From: CADEED01 sp035995425
GTDB taxonomy: Bacteria > Pseudomonadota > Gammaproteobacteria > Steroidobacterales > Steroidobacteraceae
Assembly (NCBI GenBank): GCA_035995425.1
Contig: DASYKM010000222.1
Location: 37,915-101,914 of the forward strand
Direction of reading: 5' to 3'
Length of the DNA: 64,000 nucleotides
Positions 9,050 to 17,127 of the stretch are shown piece by piece. The notes under the pieces are model-generated. The model ran no database searches, was not told where the DNA came from, and worked only from the letters and a program-made list of their open reading frames with translations. The position numbers and the translations under genes are program-made. The number at the start of each line of letters is the position of its first letter. The stretch's first letter is position 1.

Positions 9050-10420
9050 ATGCACGCCGCCATGCAACTAGCAACTCCGCATTCCACCAAACGCAAAGCC
9101 CGCATCCTGGTCGTCGACGATGACCCGGGCCTGCTGCGCCTGCTGACCATCCGCCTGCGCGCTGAAAACTACGAAGTCGAAGCGGTCGAGAGCGCGGCGC
9201 TGGCGCTCGCGGCTACCAGCCGCTTCCGGCCGGAACTGGTCATCACCGACCTGCGCATGGACCAGATGGACGGCATCGGCCTGCTGAAGGAGCTGCAGTC
9301 CCGCTACCCGGGTCTCAAGGTCATCATCCTCACCGCACACGGCACCATCCCTGACGCCGTGCATGCCACCCAGCTCGGCGCGTTCGGATTTCTGACCAAG
9401 CCGGTCGACAAGCAAGAGTTGTTGGACCAGGTGCAGAAAGCGCTGCGCATCTCCGGATTTGCCGACAACGACGAAGACTGGCGCGCCGAAATCATCACGC
9501 GTAGCTCGCTGGTCGAAGAAAAGCTGGCGCAGGCGCACATGGTCGCCGGCACCGACGCGCGCGTGCTCATCACGGGCGAAAGCGGGACCGGCAAGGAATT
9601 GCTGGCACGCGCCATCCACAACGCCAGTCCGCGACGCGCCAAGCCGTTCGTCGCCATCAATTGCAGCGCCATGGCCGAGAACCTGCTCGAGTCGGAGCTG
9701 TTCGGTCACATCAAGGGGTCGTTCACAGGAGCAGTGCGCGATCACCAGGGTCTGTTCCAGGCCGCCGACGGCGGCACCCTCCTGCTCGACGAAATCGGCG
9801 ACATGCCCATGCGGCTGCAGGTCAAGCTGCTGCGCGTCCTGCAGGAAAACAACATCCGCCCCATCGGTTCCACCGACGCCATTCCGGTGAACGTGCGCGT
9901 GGTCTCCGCCACGCATCGCGATCTGCAGCAGCTCATGATGAGCGGCCAGTTCCGCGAGGACCTGTACTACCGACTGAACGTCGTGCACATCGAGATGCCG
10001 CCGCTCAACCGGCGCCGCGAGGACATTCCGCTGCTGGTTTCGCACTTCCTCGCGCAGATCAGCAACGAGAGCGGCGTGCGCAAGATCTATGCGCCAGAGG
10101 CGGTCGAGTTGTTAGCCACGGCCGACTGGCCGGGCAACATCCGCCAGCTGTCGAACGTGGTGCGGCAGAACGTGGCGCTGTCGCAGACGCCCATCATTCC
10201 GGTGGAGCTGGTGCAGCAGTCGCTCGGCGGCACGCAGAGCAAGCTCCCCTCGTTCGACGAAGCGCGCGACGAGTTCACGCGCAGCTACCTGTCGCAGATC
10301 CTGCAGATCACCGGCGGCAACGTGAGCCAGGCTGCCCGCCTCGCCAAGCGCAACCGTACCGACTTCTACAAGCTGCTGTCGCGCCACCAGCTGACACCCG
10401 AAGATTTCAAGGGTCGCTGA
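9050..10420 (+). CDS. glrR: Sigma-54-dependent response regulator, GlrR/QseF type
   Basis: The product has 456 residues in three domains. The receiver spans ~14-130 (DDDPGLLR, phospho-acceptor Asp in VITDLRMDQ, conserved LTKPVD). The AAA+ sigma-54 interaction domain spans ~145-380 (Walker A GESGTGKE, Walker B LLLDEIGDMP). A Fis-type helix-turn-helix occupies the last ~45 residues (GNVSQAARLAKRNRTDFYKL). The sigma-54-contacting loop reads GSFTGA where GAFTGA is usual. GAGG precedes the ATG by 6 nt. It should activate sigma-54 promoters on phosphorylation by the adjacent kinase. E. coli GlrR binds TGTC/GACA inverted repeats; similar repeats lie at 11283, 12390 and 18495. Confidence 0.92.
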   Translation: MHAAMQLATPHSTKRKARILVVDDDPGLLRLLTIRLRAENYEVEAVESAALALAATSRFRPELVITDLRMDQMDGIGLLKELQSRYPGLKVIILTAHGTIPDAVHATQLGAFGFLTKPVDKQELLDQVQKALRISGFADNDEDWRAEIITRSSLVEEKLAQAHMVAGTDARVLITGESGTGKELLARAIHNASPRRAKPFVAINCSAMAENLLESELFGHIKGSFTGAVRDHQGLFQAADGGTLLLDEIGDMPMRLQVKLLRVLQENNIRPIGSTDAIPVNVRVVSATHRDLQQLMMSGQFREDLYYRLNVVHIEMPPLNRRREDIPLLVSHFLAQISNESGVRKIYAPEAVELLATADWPGNIRQLSNVVRQNVALSQTPIIPVELVQQSLGGTQSKLPSFDEARDEFTRSYLSQILQITGGNVSQAARLAKRNRTDFYKLLSRHQLTPEDFKGR

Positions 10421-10421
10421 A

Positions 10422-10452
10422 CGAACAAGCCCCGCGTAGCGGGGCTTGTTCG
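10422..10452 (+). terminator. Hairpin terminator between glrR and the PEP-CTERM gene
   Basis: A perfect 14-bp stem (CGAACAAGCCCCGC / GCGGGGCTTGTTCG) with a GTA loop lies immediately after the glrR stop. It sits between convergent genes and may serve both. There is no following U-run on the plus strand, so efficiency as an intrinsic terminator is uncertain. Confidence 0.7.
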
Positions 10453-10491
10453 AGCCGAACCACCCGAAGGGGCGCGTTCGATGGAGGCGAA

Positions 10492-11157
10492 TTACGAGAG
10501 ACGCAGGCGGCGCTTGACGCTCAGCCAGGTGCCGAGCAAGCCCAGCCCCAGCAGGCCGAGCGTGGCCGGTTCCGGAACCGAGGCAGGCTGGAACACGGCT
10601 TTGATCAGCATGTCGTCGTGGTTATCGTCCGGGCCCGCGCCCGAGTCATCCCAGAACAACCAGGCGACGTTGCCGGTGGCGCTGAAGGCGATCGACTGCA
10701 GAGAGTTGATGCCCAGTGCGTCGTTCTGCGCGTTGGTGATACATCCCTGCGATGCGCCGGGAGCGCTGTATGCGCAAAACCCGAAGTTGAGCATTCCCGC
10801 GCCTACGCTGACCGAACCGATGGTCACCGGCGCCGCGAAGTAGTTCTGGGTTTGCGGGGTGAAACCCGAGGTGTACGACAGAGCACCGGACTTGAAGACG
10901 TTCTCATACCCGGCTTCTTTGCCGTAGTAGTAGTAGGTCACCAATCCAGCCGCATCCGTGCCGAGCGACGCACCCAGCGTGTAGGTGGTGACTCCCAGGC
11001 CAGCGAAGATCGACTTGAAGTCGTTGGAGTTGACGATCCCGATCGTGTCCGCAATCGGCGTGACGTTATTGATCGGCACGAACCCAGCCTGGGCTGCCGA
11101 TGCGGCGCCAAGGAGTACTGAGGCGACTGCTACTGTCTTGAACTTGGTATGGCTCAT
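10492..11157 (-). CDS. PEP-CTERM sorting-domain protein (exosortase A substrate)
   Basis: This 221-residue secreted protein has a signal peptide, MSHTKFKTVAVASVLLGAAS-AAQA. The C-terminus carries the full sorting signal: VPEP, then a hydrophobic segment (ATLGLLGLGLLGTWL), then a basic end (SVKRRLRLS). The intervening ~170 residues are Gly/Ser/Thr/Asn-rich with two cysteines and no recognised domain. Exosortase A (52475-54007) is expected to cleave it at the inner membrane and hand it to the cell surface or matrix. The start at 11157 is preferred because it gives the signal peptide and follows GGGAAGGG; an in-frame start at 11247 would lie upstream of the promoter below. A sigma-54-type promoter is at 11203-11218. 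Confidence 0.9.
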   Translation of the reverse strand: MSHTKFKTVAVASVLLGAASAAQAGFVPINNVTPIADTIGIVNSNDFKSIFAGLGVTTYTLGASLGTDAAGLVTYYYYGKEAGYENVFKSGALSYTSGFTPQTQNYFAAPVTIGSVSVGAGMLNFGFCAYSAPGASQGCITNAQNDALGINSLQSIAFSATGNVAWLFWDDSGAGPDDNHDDMLIKAVFQPASVPEPATLGLLGLGLLGTWLSVKRRLRLS

Positions 11158-11202
11158 TGCCCTTCCCGTTGCGACTTGCGAATTCTTACTGCCTTTCATA
11201 GA

Positions 11203-11218
11203 TGCACTACATGTGCCA
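11203..11218 (-). promoter_or_regulatory. Sigma-54 (-24/-12) promoter of the PEP-CTERM gene
   Basis: Read on the minus strand this is TGGCACATGTAGTGCA. It matches the sigma-54 consensus TGGCAC-N5-TTGCW with one mismatch and exact GG-to-GC spacing. The predicted transcript would start near 11192, about 35 nt before the ATG. An inverted repeat of enhancer type lies 86 bp upstream of the -12 GC. Confidence 0.78.
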
Positions 11219-11282
11219 TGGCAGCCGGTCTTTTTACAATCAAACACTTAGTGCTATTTTGGTACCGATCCAGAAGTCCGGG

Positions 11283-11299
11283 TGTCAAGGTGTTCGACA
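11283..11299 (-). promoter_or_regulatory. Putative enhancer (UAS) for a sigma-54 activator, copy 1
   Basis: On the minus strand this reads TGTCGAACACCTTGACA, a near-perfect inverted repeat (TGTCGA / TGTCAA half-sites, 5-bp centre). It lies wholly between genes, 14 nt beyond the deacetylase stop codon. Its centre is ~86.5 bp upstream of the -12 element at 11204-11205. The same element occurs at 12390 and 18495. Which activator binds it (PrsR or GlrR) is inference. Confidence 0.6.
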
Positions 11300-11312
11300 G
11301 CTGTGGGCCGCC

Positions 11313-12269
11313 TCAAGATGACAATAGTCCCCGTGCGCGCAACACGTTACGCATGGTGGTGAAACGGAAGTCGCCCAATAGCTGGCGCAGGCGGGCCTCG
11401 CACTTGGAGAGATTCGTGTAATGGCGGAAGCGGGAAACGAAGCCCGTCTTCACTCGCGGCTGCTCGGAATCGATTTCCCACGGGTGCAAGTAGAACGTGA
11501 AAGGCATTCCGTCCTGCTGGTTGATGCTGCGAAGACCGCTGCGCGTGAACCAGTACGGCAGCAACCTGAAGTACCCACCGCCCGACACCGGTACCCGGAA
11601 CGGTCCCACGGCCGCGGTCGACATCGGGAATTCGGCGATGCGGCGACCGGAAGGCGCGTCCACATAGCCCGGTGCGCGAGCCGCGCCGGGCATACCGTAC
11701 CGATCGTGACGTACCGGGAAAATCGAGGAGTCGTAGGCAAAGCCTTCTTCGATGAGAGTGTCCAGTGCCCAACGCGAACGCGGCGTGATCGAGAAGCTCG
11801 CGGCCCGATAGCCGATCACCGGCATTCCGACCAGGTCTTCCAGCAATCGCTTCGAGCGTCGTGTTTCCTCGGCGAAAACCTCGGGCGTCTGGCGGTAGAT
11901 CAGCTCGTGCGAGTACCCGTGGCAGGCGACCTCATGACCGAGCGACGCGATTCGCTTGATGAGGGACGGAACGTGATCGGCCACCCAGCCGAGCACGAAA
12001 AATGTTCCCTTGATGCGCCGTTCGTCGAGCAGCGCAAGTACGCGATCGGTGCTGGCTGCCACTCGGGACTCGCGTGAGCTCCAGGTGTCGCGCGGGATCG
12101 CCGAAGCGAGCGCCGAGACGTGGTAGTAATCCTCGACGTCGATAGTGAAGGCGTTCTGAATGACCGACGCGTCCCGAAGGATGGCGCGTGACCCCGAAAT
12201 CGAAGACAACGCCGTGACACCATCCGTGACGTCGCGGCCAAGATCCTGGCTTCGTTCCTTGGTCAACAT
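11313..12269 (-). CDS. XrtA-system polysaccharide deacetylase (NodB fold, DUF3473 type)
   Basis: This cytoplasmic or periplasmically acting carbohydrate esterase has 318 residues and no clear signal peptide. The opening NAFTIDVEDYYHVSAL and the CHGYSHELIY motif (metal-binding HxxxxH type) are hallmarks of the deacetylase subfamily found in exosortase A polysaccharide loci. The conserved RAASFSIT and FYLHPWEID blocks also fit. It should remove N- or O-acetyl groups from the polysaccharide. It lies downstream of the sugar-nucleotide operon but has its own sigma-54-type promoter at 12311-12326 and UAS at 12390-12406. The ATG at 12269 is preceded by GAAGG at 11 nt, slightly far. Confidence 0.9.
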   Translation of the reverse strand: MLTKERSQDLGRDVTDGVTALSSISGSRAILRDASVIQNAFTIDVEDYYHVSALASAIPRDTWSSRESRVAASTDRVLALLDERRIKGTFFVLGWVADHVPSLIKRIASLGHEVACHGYSHELIYRQTPEVFAEETRRSKRLLEDLVGMPVIGYRAASFSITPRSRWALDTLIEEGFAYDSSIFPVRHDRYGMPGAARAPGYVDAPSGRRIAEFPMSTAAVGPFRVPVSGGGYFRLLPYWFTRSGLRSINQQDGMPFTFYLHPWEIDSEQPRVKTGFVSRFRHYTNLSKCEARLRQLLGDFRFTTMRNVLRARGLLSS

Positions 12270-12310
12270 CGGGGCAACTACCTTCGTCGGCTATAGAGAT
12301 GTCTAGTAAG

Positions 12311-12326
12311 AGCATTGATCGTACCA
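12311..12326 (-). promoter_or_regulatory. Sigma-54 (-24/-12) promoter of the polysaccharide deacetylase gene
   Basis: On the minus strand this is TGGTACGATCAATGCT, a match to TGGCACG-N4-TTGCT with two mismatches and exact GG/GC spacing. The region around it is AT-rich compared with its surroundings. The predicted start is near 12300, giving a leader of ~31 nt. Confidence 0.68.
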
Positions 12327-12389
12327 ACTTTATTTAGTTAAGTTGCATCAATAACTTACCGAGCTTCTCTCCATTGACGTCGCGGTTCG

Positions 12390-12406
12390 TGTAAACGCCA
12401 CCGACA
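12390..12406 (-). promoter_or_regulatory. Putative enhancer (UAS) for a sigma-54 activator, copy 2
   Basis: The minus strand reads TGTCGGTGGCGTTTACA: half-sites TGTCGG and TGTAAA (reverse complement), with a 5-bp centre. Its centre is ~85.5 bp from the -12 GC, within 1 bp of the spacing at copy 1. The flanking AGC on the 5' side is also shared with copy 1. It starts just after the aminotransferase stop codon. Confidence 0.58.
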
Positions 12407-12407
12407 G

Positions 12408-13772
12408 CTAGCGGAAGGGACGGAAGACGGGCTTGAGCGGGCGTCCCACGAGGTAATCGGCCACATTGCCCTCCAACGCCCTGCGATAAATCTGCAGCGC
12501 TTCGCCGGCGGCATCGATGGTGTGCTGCACGTCGGCGTCCGTGTGCGAGTAGCTGATGACGAAGGATGGCGCCAGGACACCCCGACGAATCATCTCCTGC
12601 ATGAACAGCGCACGCAGCGGCTGGCTTGGCTTGCCATCGGCATCTTTGGTGGTGAAGAGCACAGCGCAGTCCCGTCCGATGCATTGCACCTGTGCGTCCG
12701 TGCCGGCGGCGCGCGAAGCCGCGTTCACGCCGTCGCGCAGTTTCCTGCCTTGGGCGTACAGGTGACCAACCACGTCTTCGTCGCGATACGTGGTCATCGT
12801 GGCGATGCCCGCGGCCAAGGCATGCGTTTCCGCGCCGTGCGTCGTGGACATGAGGAACACGCGCTCGCGATCGTGATCGTAGCTGCCGAGCTGCATGATC
12901 TCGCGACGGCCGGCGAGCGCCGACAGGGAAAAGCCGTTGGCGATTGCCTTGCCGAAGCTCGACAGGTCTGGCGTCACTCCATACAAATGCTGGGCGCCGG
13001 ATTTGTGCCAGCGAAAGCCGGTGATCATTTCATCGAACACCAGCAGCGCGCCGTTGCGATGGCAGAGTTCCTTCAACGCGGCGAGAAATCCCGGCGCCGG
13101 CTCATCGAGTCGCGCCGCTTCGAGAATCAGACAGGCAATCTGTCCCGGGTGGCCGTCGAACAGATCGGTCACGCTCTGCAGATCGTTGTAGTGGAATCCG
13201 AGTGTGTGCGAGCGCACCCATTGCGGTATTCCGGCCGGCATCGGCGTGGTGCCAATGAACCAGTCGGAGACGGAAAAGAAAGGATGGTCGCTGCAGATTG
13301 CGACGTGGTCGCGACCGGTATGCGCGCGCGCCAGCTTCACCGCGCCATCGAGGGCATCGGAGCCGTGCTTGCCGAATTTCACCATCTCCGCGGTGGGCAC
13401 GAGCTCGAGAAACCGTTCGGCACATTCGACTTCGATAGGTGCCGGCCGCACGAAATTCGCGCCGAGCTGCATCTGGCGCGTGGCTGCCTCGACTACCGGC
13501 GCATAGGCATGTCCCAAAGTGACGGCGCGCAAGCCCATGCCGTATTCGATGAATTCGTTGCCGTCGAGGTCCCAGACGTGGCATCCCTTGCCGCGCGCGA
13601 TGAAGCCCGGAGCCTGCTCGGGAAACTGGTCGTCACCCTTCGCATACGTGTGGGCGCCACCCGGAATCAGTCGATGCGCCTGGCGAGAGAGCGCGCGTCC
13701 GTTCTCGAAATGCACGCCGCCCAGCTTCGTCGAAGTGTCGTCAGATCGCTGCGACACGCAATTTCCTGCCAT
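12408..13772 (-). CDS. Class III aminotransferase (glutamate-1-semialdehyde aminomutase-like) of the sugar operon
   Basis: A 454-residue PLP enzyme. The start at 13772 has an ideal GGAGG 6 nt upstream. Recognisable motifs are the N-terminal LIPGGAHTYAKGDDQFPEQA, the FDEMITGFRW block, and the PLP lysine in DLSSFGKAIANGFS. The fold is that of HemL-type aminotransferases, but the setting is a polysaccharide operon, so it probably transfers an amino group to a sugar or its substituent rather than making 5-aminolevulinate. It is the last gene of the operon running down from 18159 and overlaps the PIG-L gene by 32 nt. The substrate is not known. Confidence 0.85.
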   Translation of the reverse strand: MAGNCVSQRSDDTSTKLGGVHFENGRALSRQAHRLIPGGAHTYAKGDDQFPEQAPGFIARGKGCHVWDLDGNEFIEYGMGLRAVTLGHAYAPVVEAATRQMQLGANFVRPAPIEVECAERFLELVPTAEMVKFGKHGSDALDGAVKLARAHTGRDHVAICSDHPFFSVSDWFIGTTPMPAGIPQWVRSHTLGFHYNDLQSVTDLFDGHPGQIACLILEAARLDEPAPGFLAALKELCHRNGALLVFDEMITGFRWHKSGAQHLYGVTPDLSSFGKAIANGFSLSALAGRREIMQLGSYDHDRERVFLMSTTHGAETHALAAGIATMTTYRDEDVVGHLYAQGRKLRDGVNAASRAAGTDAQVQCIGRDCAVLFTTKDADGKPSQPLRALFMQEMIRRGVLAPSFVISYSHTDADVQHTIDAAGEALQIYRRALEGNVADYLVGRPLKPVFRPFR

Positions 13773-14403
13773 GAAAAGCCTCCGCCAAACCACTCTCCGC
13801 GCGGCACTCGATGCCGCGCAGGCGCATCAGCGCCATGAACGTCTCGGCCGTAAACCAGTCGCGCCCGAGCTGGCTGCGATGCGCGCGCAACAATGCCTTC
13901 ACCTTCGCGTCCGCCTGTTTGGCGGTCACCGGTACATACACGTTCGGCTGCCCGAGGCCGCCGTCCCATTTCGGGATCTCGTATTCGAGCACGATGTGGT
14001 CGCGAAACGTGTTCCAGGTCATCTCGTTCACGACGCGATGATCCTGGTGCCGATCGTCGCGCTCGTGACAGAAAATCACATCGGGGCGCGGCAACCGTTT
14101 CAGCGACTCGAAGAATTCCTTGATGCGCGCATAGTCGGCCGGGAAGCGCCCGTCCGCGAAATCACCGAACATCAGCTCGCCGCGCGCGCGCGGCGGCACC
14201 AGCAGCGACATGGCCTTGGTGGATTCGGCGGCGCGCTGCGAAGTGCCGCTCAGCAGCGCCCAATCGATGATCGTCGCCTTGCGCTGTGACTGCAGCGCGC
14301 GCAGCGTTGCTCCGCAACCGATTTCAATGTCGTCGCAATGCGCGCCGATGCACAACACGCGCAGTGGCCGCGAGCCTTTGATGTTTGGAACCAGCGACAG
14401 CAT
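13741..14403 (-). CDS. PIG-L / LmbE-family deacetylase
   Basis: The protein has 220 residues. The zinc-binding motif is at the N-terminus (CIGAHCDDIEIGCG) and a second His-containing motif is at HERDDRHQDHRVV, both typical of PIG-L N-acetylglucosaminyl deacetylases. Members de-N-acetylate sugars or lipid-linked sugars in the cytoplasm. It overlaps the aminotransferase gene and lies 13 nt after the nucleotidyltransferase gene, so it belongs to the same operon. It probably acts on the sugar made by this operon. Confidence 0.87.
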   Translation of the reverse strand: MLSLVPNIKGSRPLRVLCIGAHCDDIEIGCGATLRALQSQRKATIIDWALLSGTSQRAAESTKAMSLLVPPRARGELMFGDFADGRFPADYARIKEFFESLKRLPRPDVIFCHERDDRHQDHRVVNEMTWNTFRDHIVLEYEIPKWDGGLGQPNVYVPVTAKQADAKVKALLRAHRSQLGRDWFTAETFMALMRLRGIECRAESGLAEAFHGRKLRVAAI

Positions 14404-14416
14404 GGGGCCCGGATCT

Positions 14417-15208
14417 TCAGCGCGCGGCCGGATGCCGCTGCCAGATCATCCACGGACACTGCCCGCGCGCTTCCATGCGATCGAAGCTGATCTTGTCCTT
14501 GAATGTGTCCATGCATTGCCAAAAGCCGTCCCAGCGGAATGCGGACAGCGCGCGCTTCTCTATGAGGCGCGCGAACGGCTTCTCGACCAGCTCGTCGCCC
14601 TCTTCCATGTGATCGAAGATCTCGTTGCGCAACACGAAGTAGCCACCGTTGATCCACAGCTGCTGATCGGGCATGGCGCCCATGCGCGTGACGAATCCGT
14701 CGTCATCGCTCTGCACCGCGTGGAAACTCTGGCCGCTGCGCACCGCCGCAAAAGTCGCCACCGATTTTTTCGCCTGGGCGTGGGCGATGACCTGGTCGAG
14801 CGGAATGTCCGAAAGACCGTCGGCGTAGTTGGCGAGGAAGGTGTCCTCATCCTTCAGGAATTTCTTGGCGCGCAGCAGACGCTGGCCGATGTTGCTGTGC
14901 AGCCCAGTGTCGACAAAGGTGATCCGCCAGTCGTCGAGATCCTTGCTATGCAGCTCGACCGAACCATCGTTCACGTTCAGCGTGAAGTCGTTGGTCATGG
15001 TCTCCTGGTACTTCAAAAAGTATTCGCGGATCAGGTCGCCGCGATATCCGAGGCAGAGCACGAAGTCGCGGTGACCGTAGTGCGCGTAATAACGCATCAG
15101 GTGCCAGATGATCGGGCGATAACCGATGTTGACCAGCGGCTTGGGGATGGTGTCGGAATGTTCACGCAACCGCGTGCCGAGTCCGCCACAGAAAAGTACG
15201 ACCTTCAT
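14417..15208 (-). CDS. Sugar-1-phosphate nucleotidyltransferase, glucose-1-phosphate cytidylyltransferase (RfbF)-like
   Basis: The product has 263 residues, close to the ~257 of RfbF. The nucleotide-binding signature is MKVVLFCGGLGTRL, followed by KPLVNIGYRPIIWHLM and CLGYRGDLIREYF, all characteristic of the cytidylyltransferase branch. The product would be a CDP- or dTDP-activated sugar. The ATG overlaps the stop of the upstream gene (ATGA). No CDP-glucose 4,6-dehydratase of RfbG type is adjacent; the only dehydratase/epimerase in the operon is the gene at 17128. Confidence 0.87.
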   Translation of the reverse strand: MKVVLFCGGLGTRLREHSDTIPKPLVNIGYRPIIWHLMRYYAHYGHRDFVLCLGYRGDLIREYFLKYQETMTNDFTLNVNDGSVELHSKDLDDWRITFVDTGLHSNIGQRLLRAKKFLKDEDTFLANYADGLSDIPLDQVIAHAQAKKSVATFAAVRSGQSFHAVQSDDDGFVTRMGAMPDQQLWINGGYFVLRNEIFDHMEEGDELVEKPFARLIEKRALSAFRWDGFWQCMDTFKDKISFDRMEARGQCPWMIWQRHPAAR

Positions 15209-16539
15209 GATGCTTGTCCGCTCCCGATGCCGGATTCTTTCCGGCGCAGTAGATCGACACCGAGCAACGCTTCGGCCGCCGCGGCGATGACATCGAACGG
15301 CAGCCGCGAACGGCGTGCGATCGCCAGCAGGCTGTTGCTGCCATCCGATTGATTGAGTACCCATAACAACGCGTGCTCGAATTCCCCGGGATGCCGCCCG
15401 CCGGTCATCCGGAACAGGCCACGCTTGCCGAGCCGCGGCTCGCACTTCGGGCTCAGGTTCACGTAGATGCCGTCCCGGTCCGCGATCCTCAGAATCGCCG
15501 CGGTTGCCTGCAGCGACTGCGCCAGCGCGTTCTCGTCGAGGATGGAAAAATTGTCGGCCGAGCTGTGATATTCCGGATATTCGTTGTTCGGTGTGCGCGT
15601 CAGGCGTCCCACCGGCAGGTTGAAACCCGGCGAACACAGCTGGCGCTCATCGTAGCCATAGGGTGAGAAATCGAGCAGGCGCGCGCCGTCGCCGATTTCC
15701 TGCAGAACGTATTCCGCGATCTGGTCGATGTCGGCGTCGCCGCGGCGACTCCGCTTGTACGTCAGCGGCCCGCGATCACCGGCCAGCCCCAGCACCAGAC
15801 CATGACGCACGCGCCCGACCTGCGCTTCATTCTTCGCCAACCAGGTAATCGACCCGATCGTGCCCGGGGCAAACACGATGCGATAGCTGAAATGCGGGTT
15901 CGAATGCTGGAGCTGAGCCGCGAGCTCGGTGGCGAGCGCGATGCCGGTGAGATTGTCGTTGCACAGCGAGGGATGGCAGATGTGCGTGAACAGCAGCACC
16001 TCTTCCTCGGTCGCGCCGCGCACGTAGAACTCCCCATACGTAAGGCTGCCCGGGCGCAGATCGCTGTCGATGCGCACGTGGTACTGATCTTCGCGCAGCG
16101 CGGTCAGTTGCCGGTGCGGCAGGCAGAAACCCCAGCTGTCGCGGTAGTAACTGGTCCGATACGGGATCCACTCCGGATGTTCCGGAATCGAATGCAGGTG
16201 CGGCTTGAGCTCCTCGAGCGACATGATCCGGTCGATCGGCGTGCTGTAGCTCATGAGATGCAGCGTGTGATTGCGCAAGTCGACGATGCGCTCGCCCTTG
16301 CTGTCTTCGATCCACGCTTCGCGCACGTTCCATTCGTTCGGCACTTCCCAGTCGAACACCTGCGTACCCGAAGCGACTTCGAAAGTCTGTATTGGAATGC
16401 GCGCGCCGATTGCGGCCAGCGTGGCGCGGGTGCCGCCGCCGGTGATGCTGCGGCACAACGGATACAACTCCGTCATGAGCGCCCAGGCGTCATCCATGCG
16501 CGCGCGGCAGCCTTCGAAGGTGGCAAGCGGCTCCAGCAC
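15205..16539 (-). CDS. DUF4910 aminopeptidase-like protein of polysaccharide loci
   Basis: About 444 residues from a GTG at 16539, or 430 from the ATG at 16497. I prefer the GTG because it follows the previous stop by 5 nt and gives the family's usual helix before ELYPLCRSITGGGTR; neither has a good ribosome binding site. The body has an M28-peptidase-like core (FTHICHPSLCNDNLTGIALA, GLAGDRGPLTYKRSRRG, PNNEYPEYHSSADNFS) and a C-terminal helical domain of ~90 residues. Such proteins recur in O-antigen and capsule clusters, but their reaction is not established as far as I know. It sits inside the sugar-nucleotide operon. Confidence 0.82.
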   Translation of the reverse strand: MLEPLATFEGCRARMDDAWALMTELYPLCRSITGGGTRATLAAIGARIPIQTFEVASGTQVFDWEVPNEWNVREAWIEDSKGERIVDLRNHTLHLMSYSTPIDRIMSLEELKPHLHSIPEHPEWIPYRTSYYRDSWGFCLPHRQLTALREDQYHVRIDSDLRPGSLTYGEFYVRGATEEEVLLFTHICHPSLCNDNLTGIALATELAAQLQHSNPHFSYRIVFAPGTIGSITWLAKNEAQVGRVRHGLVLGLAGDRGPLTYKRSRRGDADIDQIAEYVLQEIGDGARLLDFSPYGYDERQLCSPGFNLPVGRLTRTPNNEYPEYHSSADNFSILDENALAQSLQATAAILRIADRDGIYVNLSPKCEPRLGKRGLFRMTGGRHPGEFEHALLWVLNQSDGSNSLLAIARRSRLPFDVIAAAAEALLGVDLLRRKESGIGSGQAS

Positions 16540-16544
16540 GCCGA

Positions 16545-17126
16545 TCAGCCCGAGCGCGCCAGAGCGGGTGCGCCCACGTCGCGCAGATACGCGGCGCGAT
16601 CGAAATCGGGATAGTTGCGATCGCGATCGCTCATCACCAGATCGTGTTCGATCGGCCAGCGAATGGCGAATGCCGGATCGTTCCAGCGCGCACCGAACGC
16701 CAGCTGCGGCGCATGGGTATCCGTCATCTGGTAGAAGACTTCGCTGTTGTCTTCGAGTGTCATGAAGCCGTGCAGGAAGGTCGCCGGTATGTAGAGAGCG
16801 TTGTGCGCATCCGCGGACAGCTCGATCGCAAAGTGCTGCAGAAACGTGGGCGACTCCGGCCGCAAGTCGACGATGGCGTCGAGGATGCGTCCACGCACGC
16901 AGCTCACGATCTTGCCTTCGCGTGAGGGTGGCAATTGCGTGTGCATGCCGCGCAGCGTCGCGCGCCGCAGATTCCGCGACAGGCTCGCCTGCATCAGGCG
17001 CGCCGGCAGTCCGTGCTGTTCGAACTCCTCCGCGCACCAGGTGCGCGTGAAATAGCCGCGCATGTCGGAGTGGGGTTCGACCTCCACCACGAACGCGCCT
17101 GCCAATGGAGTTTCGCGAAAACGCAT
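16545..17126 (-). CDS. dTDP-4-dehydrorhamnose 3,5-epimerase family protein (RmlC-like)
   Basis: The protein has 193 residues and a cupin fold. Family landmarks are RGYFTRTWCAEEF, the catalytic-His region TLRGMHTQLPP, GRILDAIVDLRPESPTF, and ALYIPATFLHGFMTLEDNSE. Members epimerise C3/C5 of a 4-keto sugar nucleotide. It lies 1 nt after the stop of the upstream epimerase gene and 5 nt before the DUF4910 start. Together with the C-methyltransferase-like protein at 20485 it suggests a deoxy or branched sugar. Exact substrate is inferred. Confidence 0.87.
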   Translation of the reverse strand: MRFRETPLAGAFVVEVEPHSDMRGYFTRTWCAEEFEQHGLPARLMQASLSRNLRRATLRGMHTQLPPSREGKIVSCVRGRILDAIVDLRPESPTFLQHFAIELSADAHNALYIPATFLHGFMTLEDNSEVFYQMTDTHAPQLAFGARWNDPAFAIRWPIEHDLVMSDRDRNYPDFDRAAYLRDVGAPALARSG

Positions 17127-17127
17127 G

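Noticed and set aside
9661..11121. 486-codon plus-strand frame spanning the end of glrR and the PEP-CTERM gene
   Set aside because: It is out of frame with glrR and antisense to the PEP-CTERM gene, crosses the terminator hairpin, and has low-complexity Arg/Ala composition.
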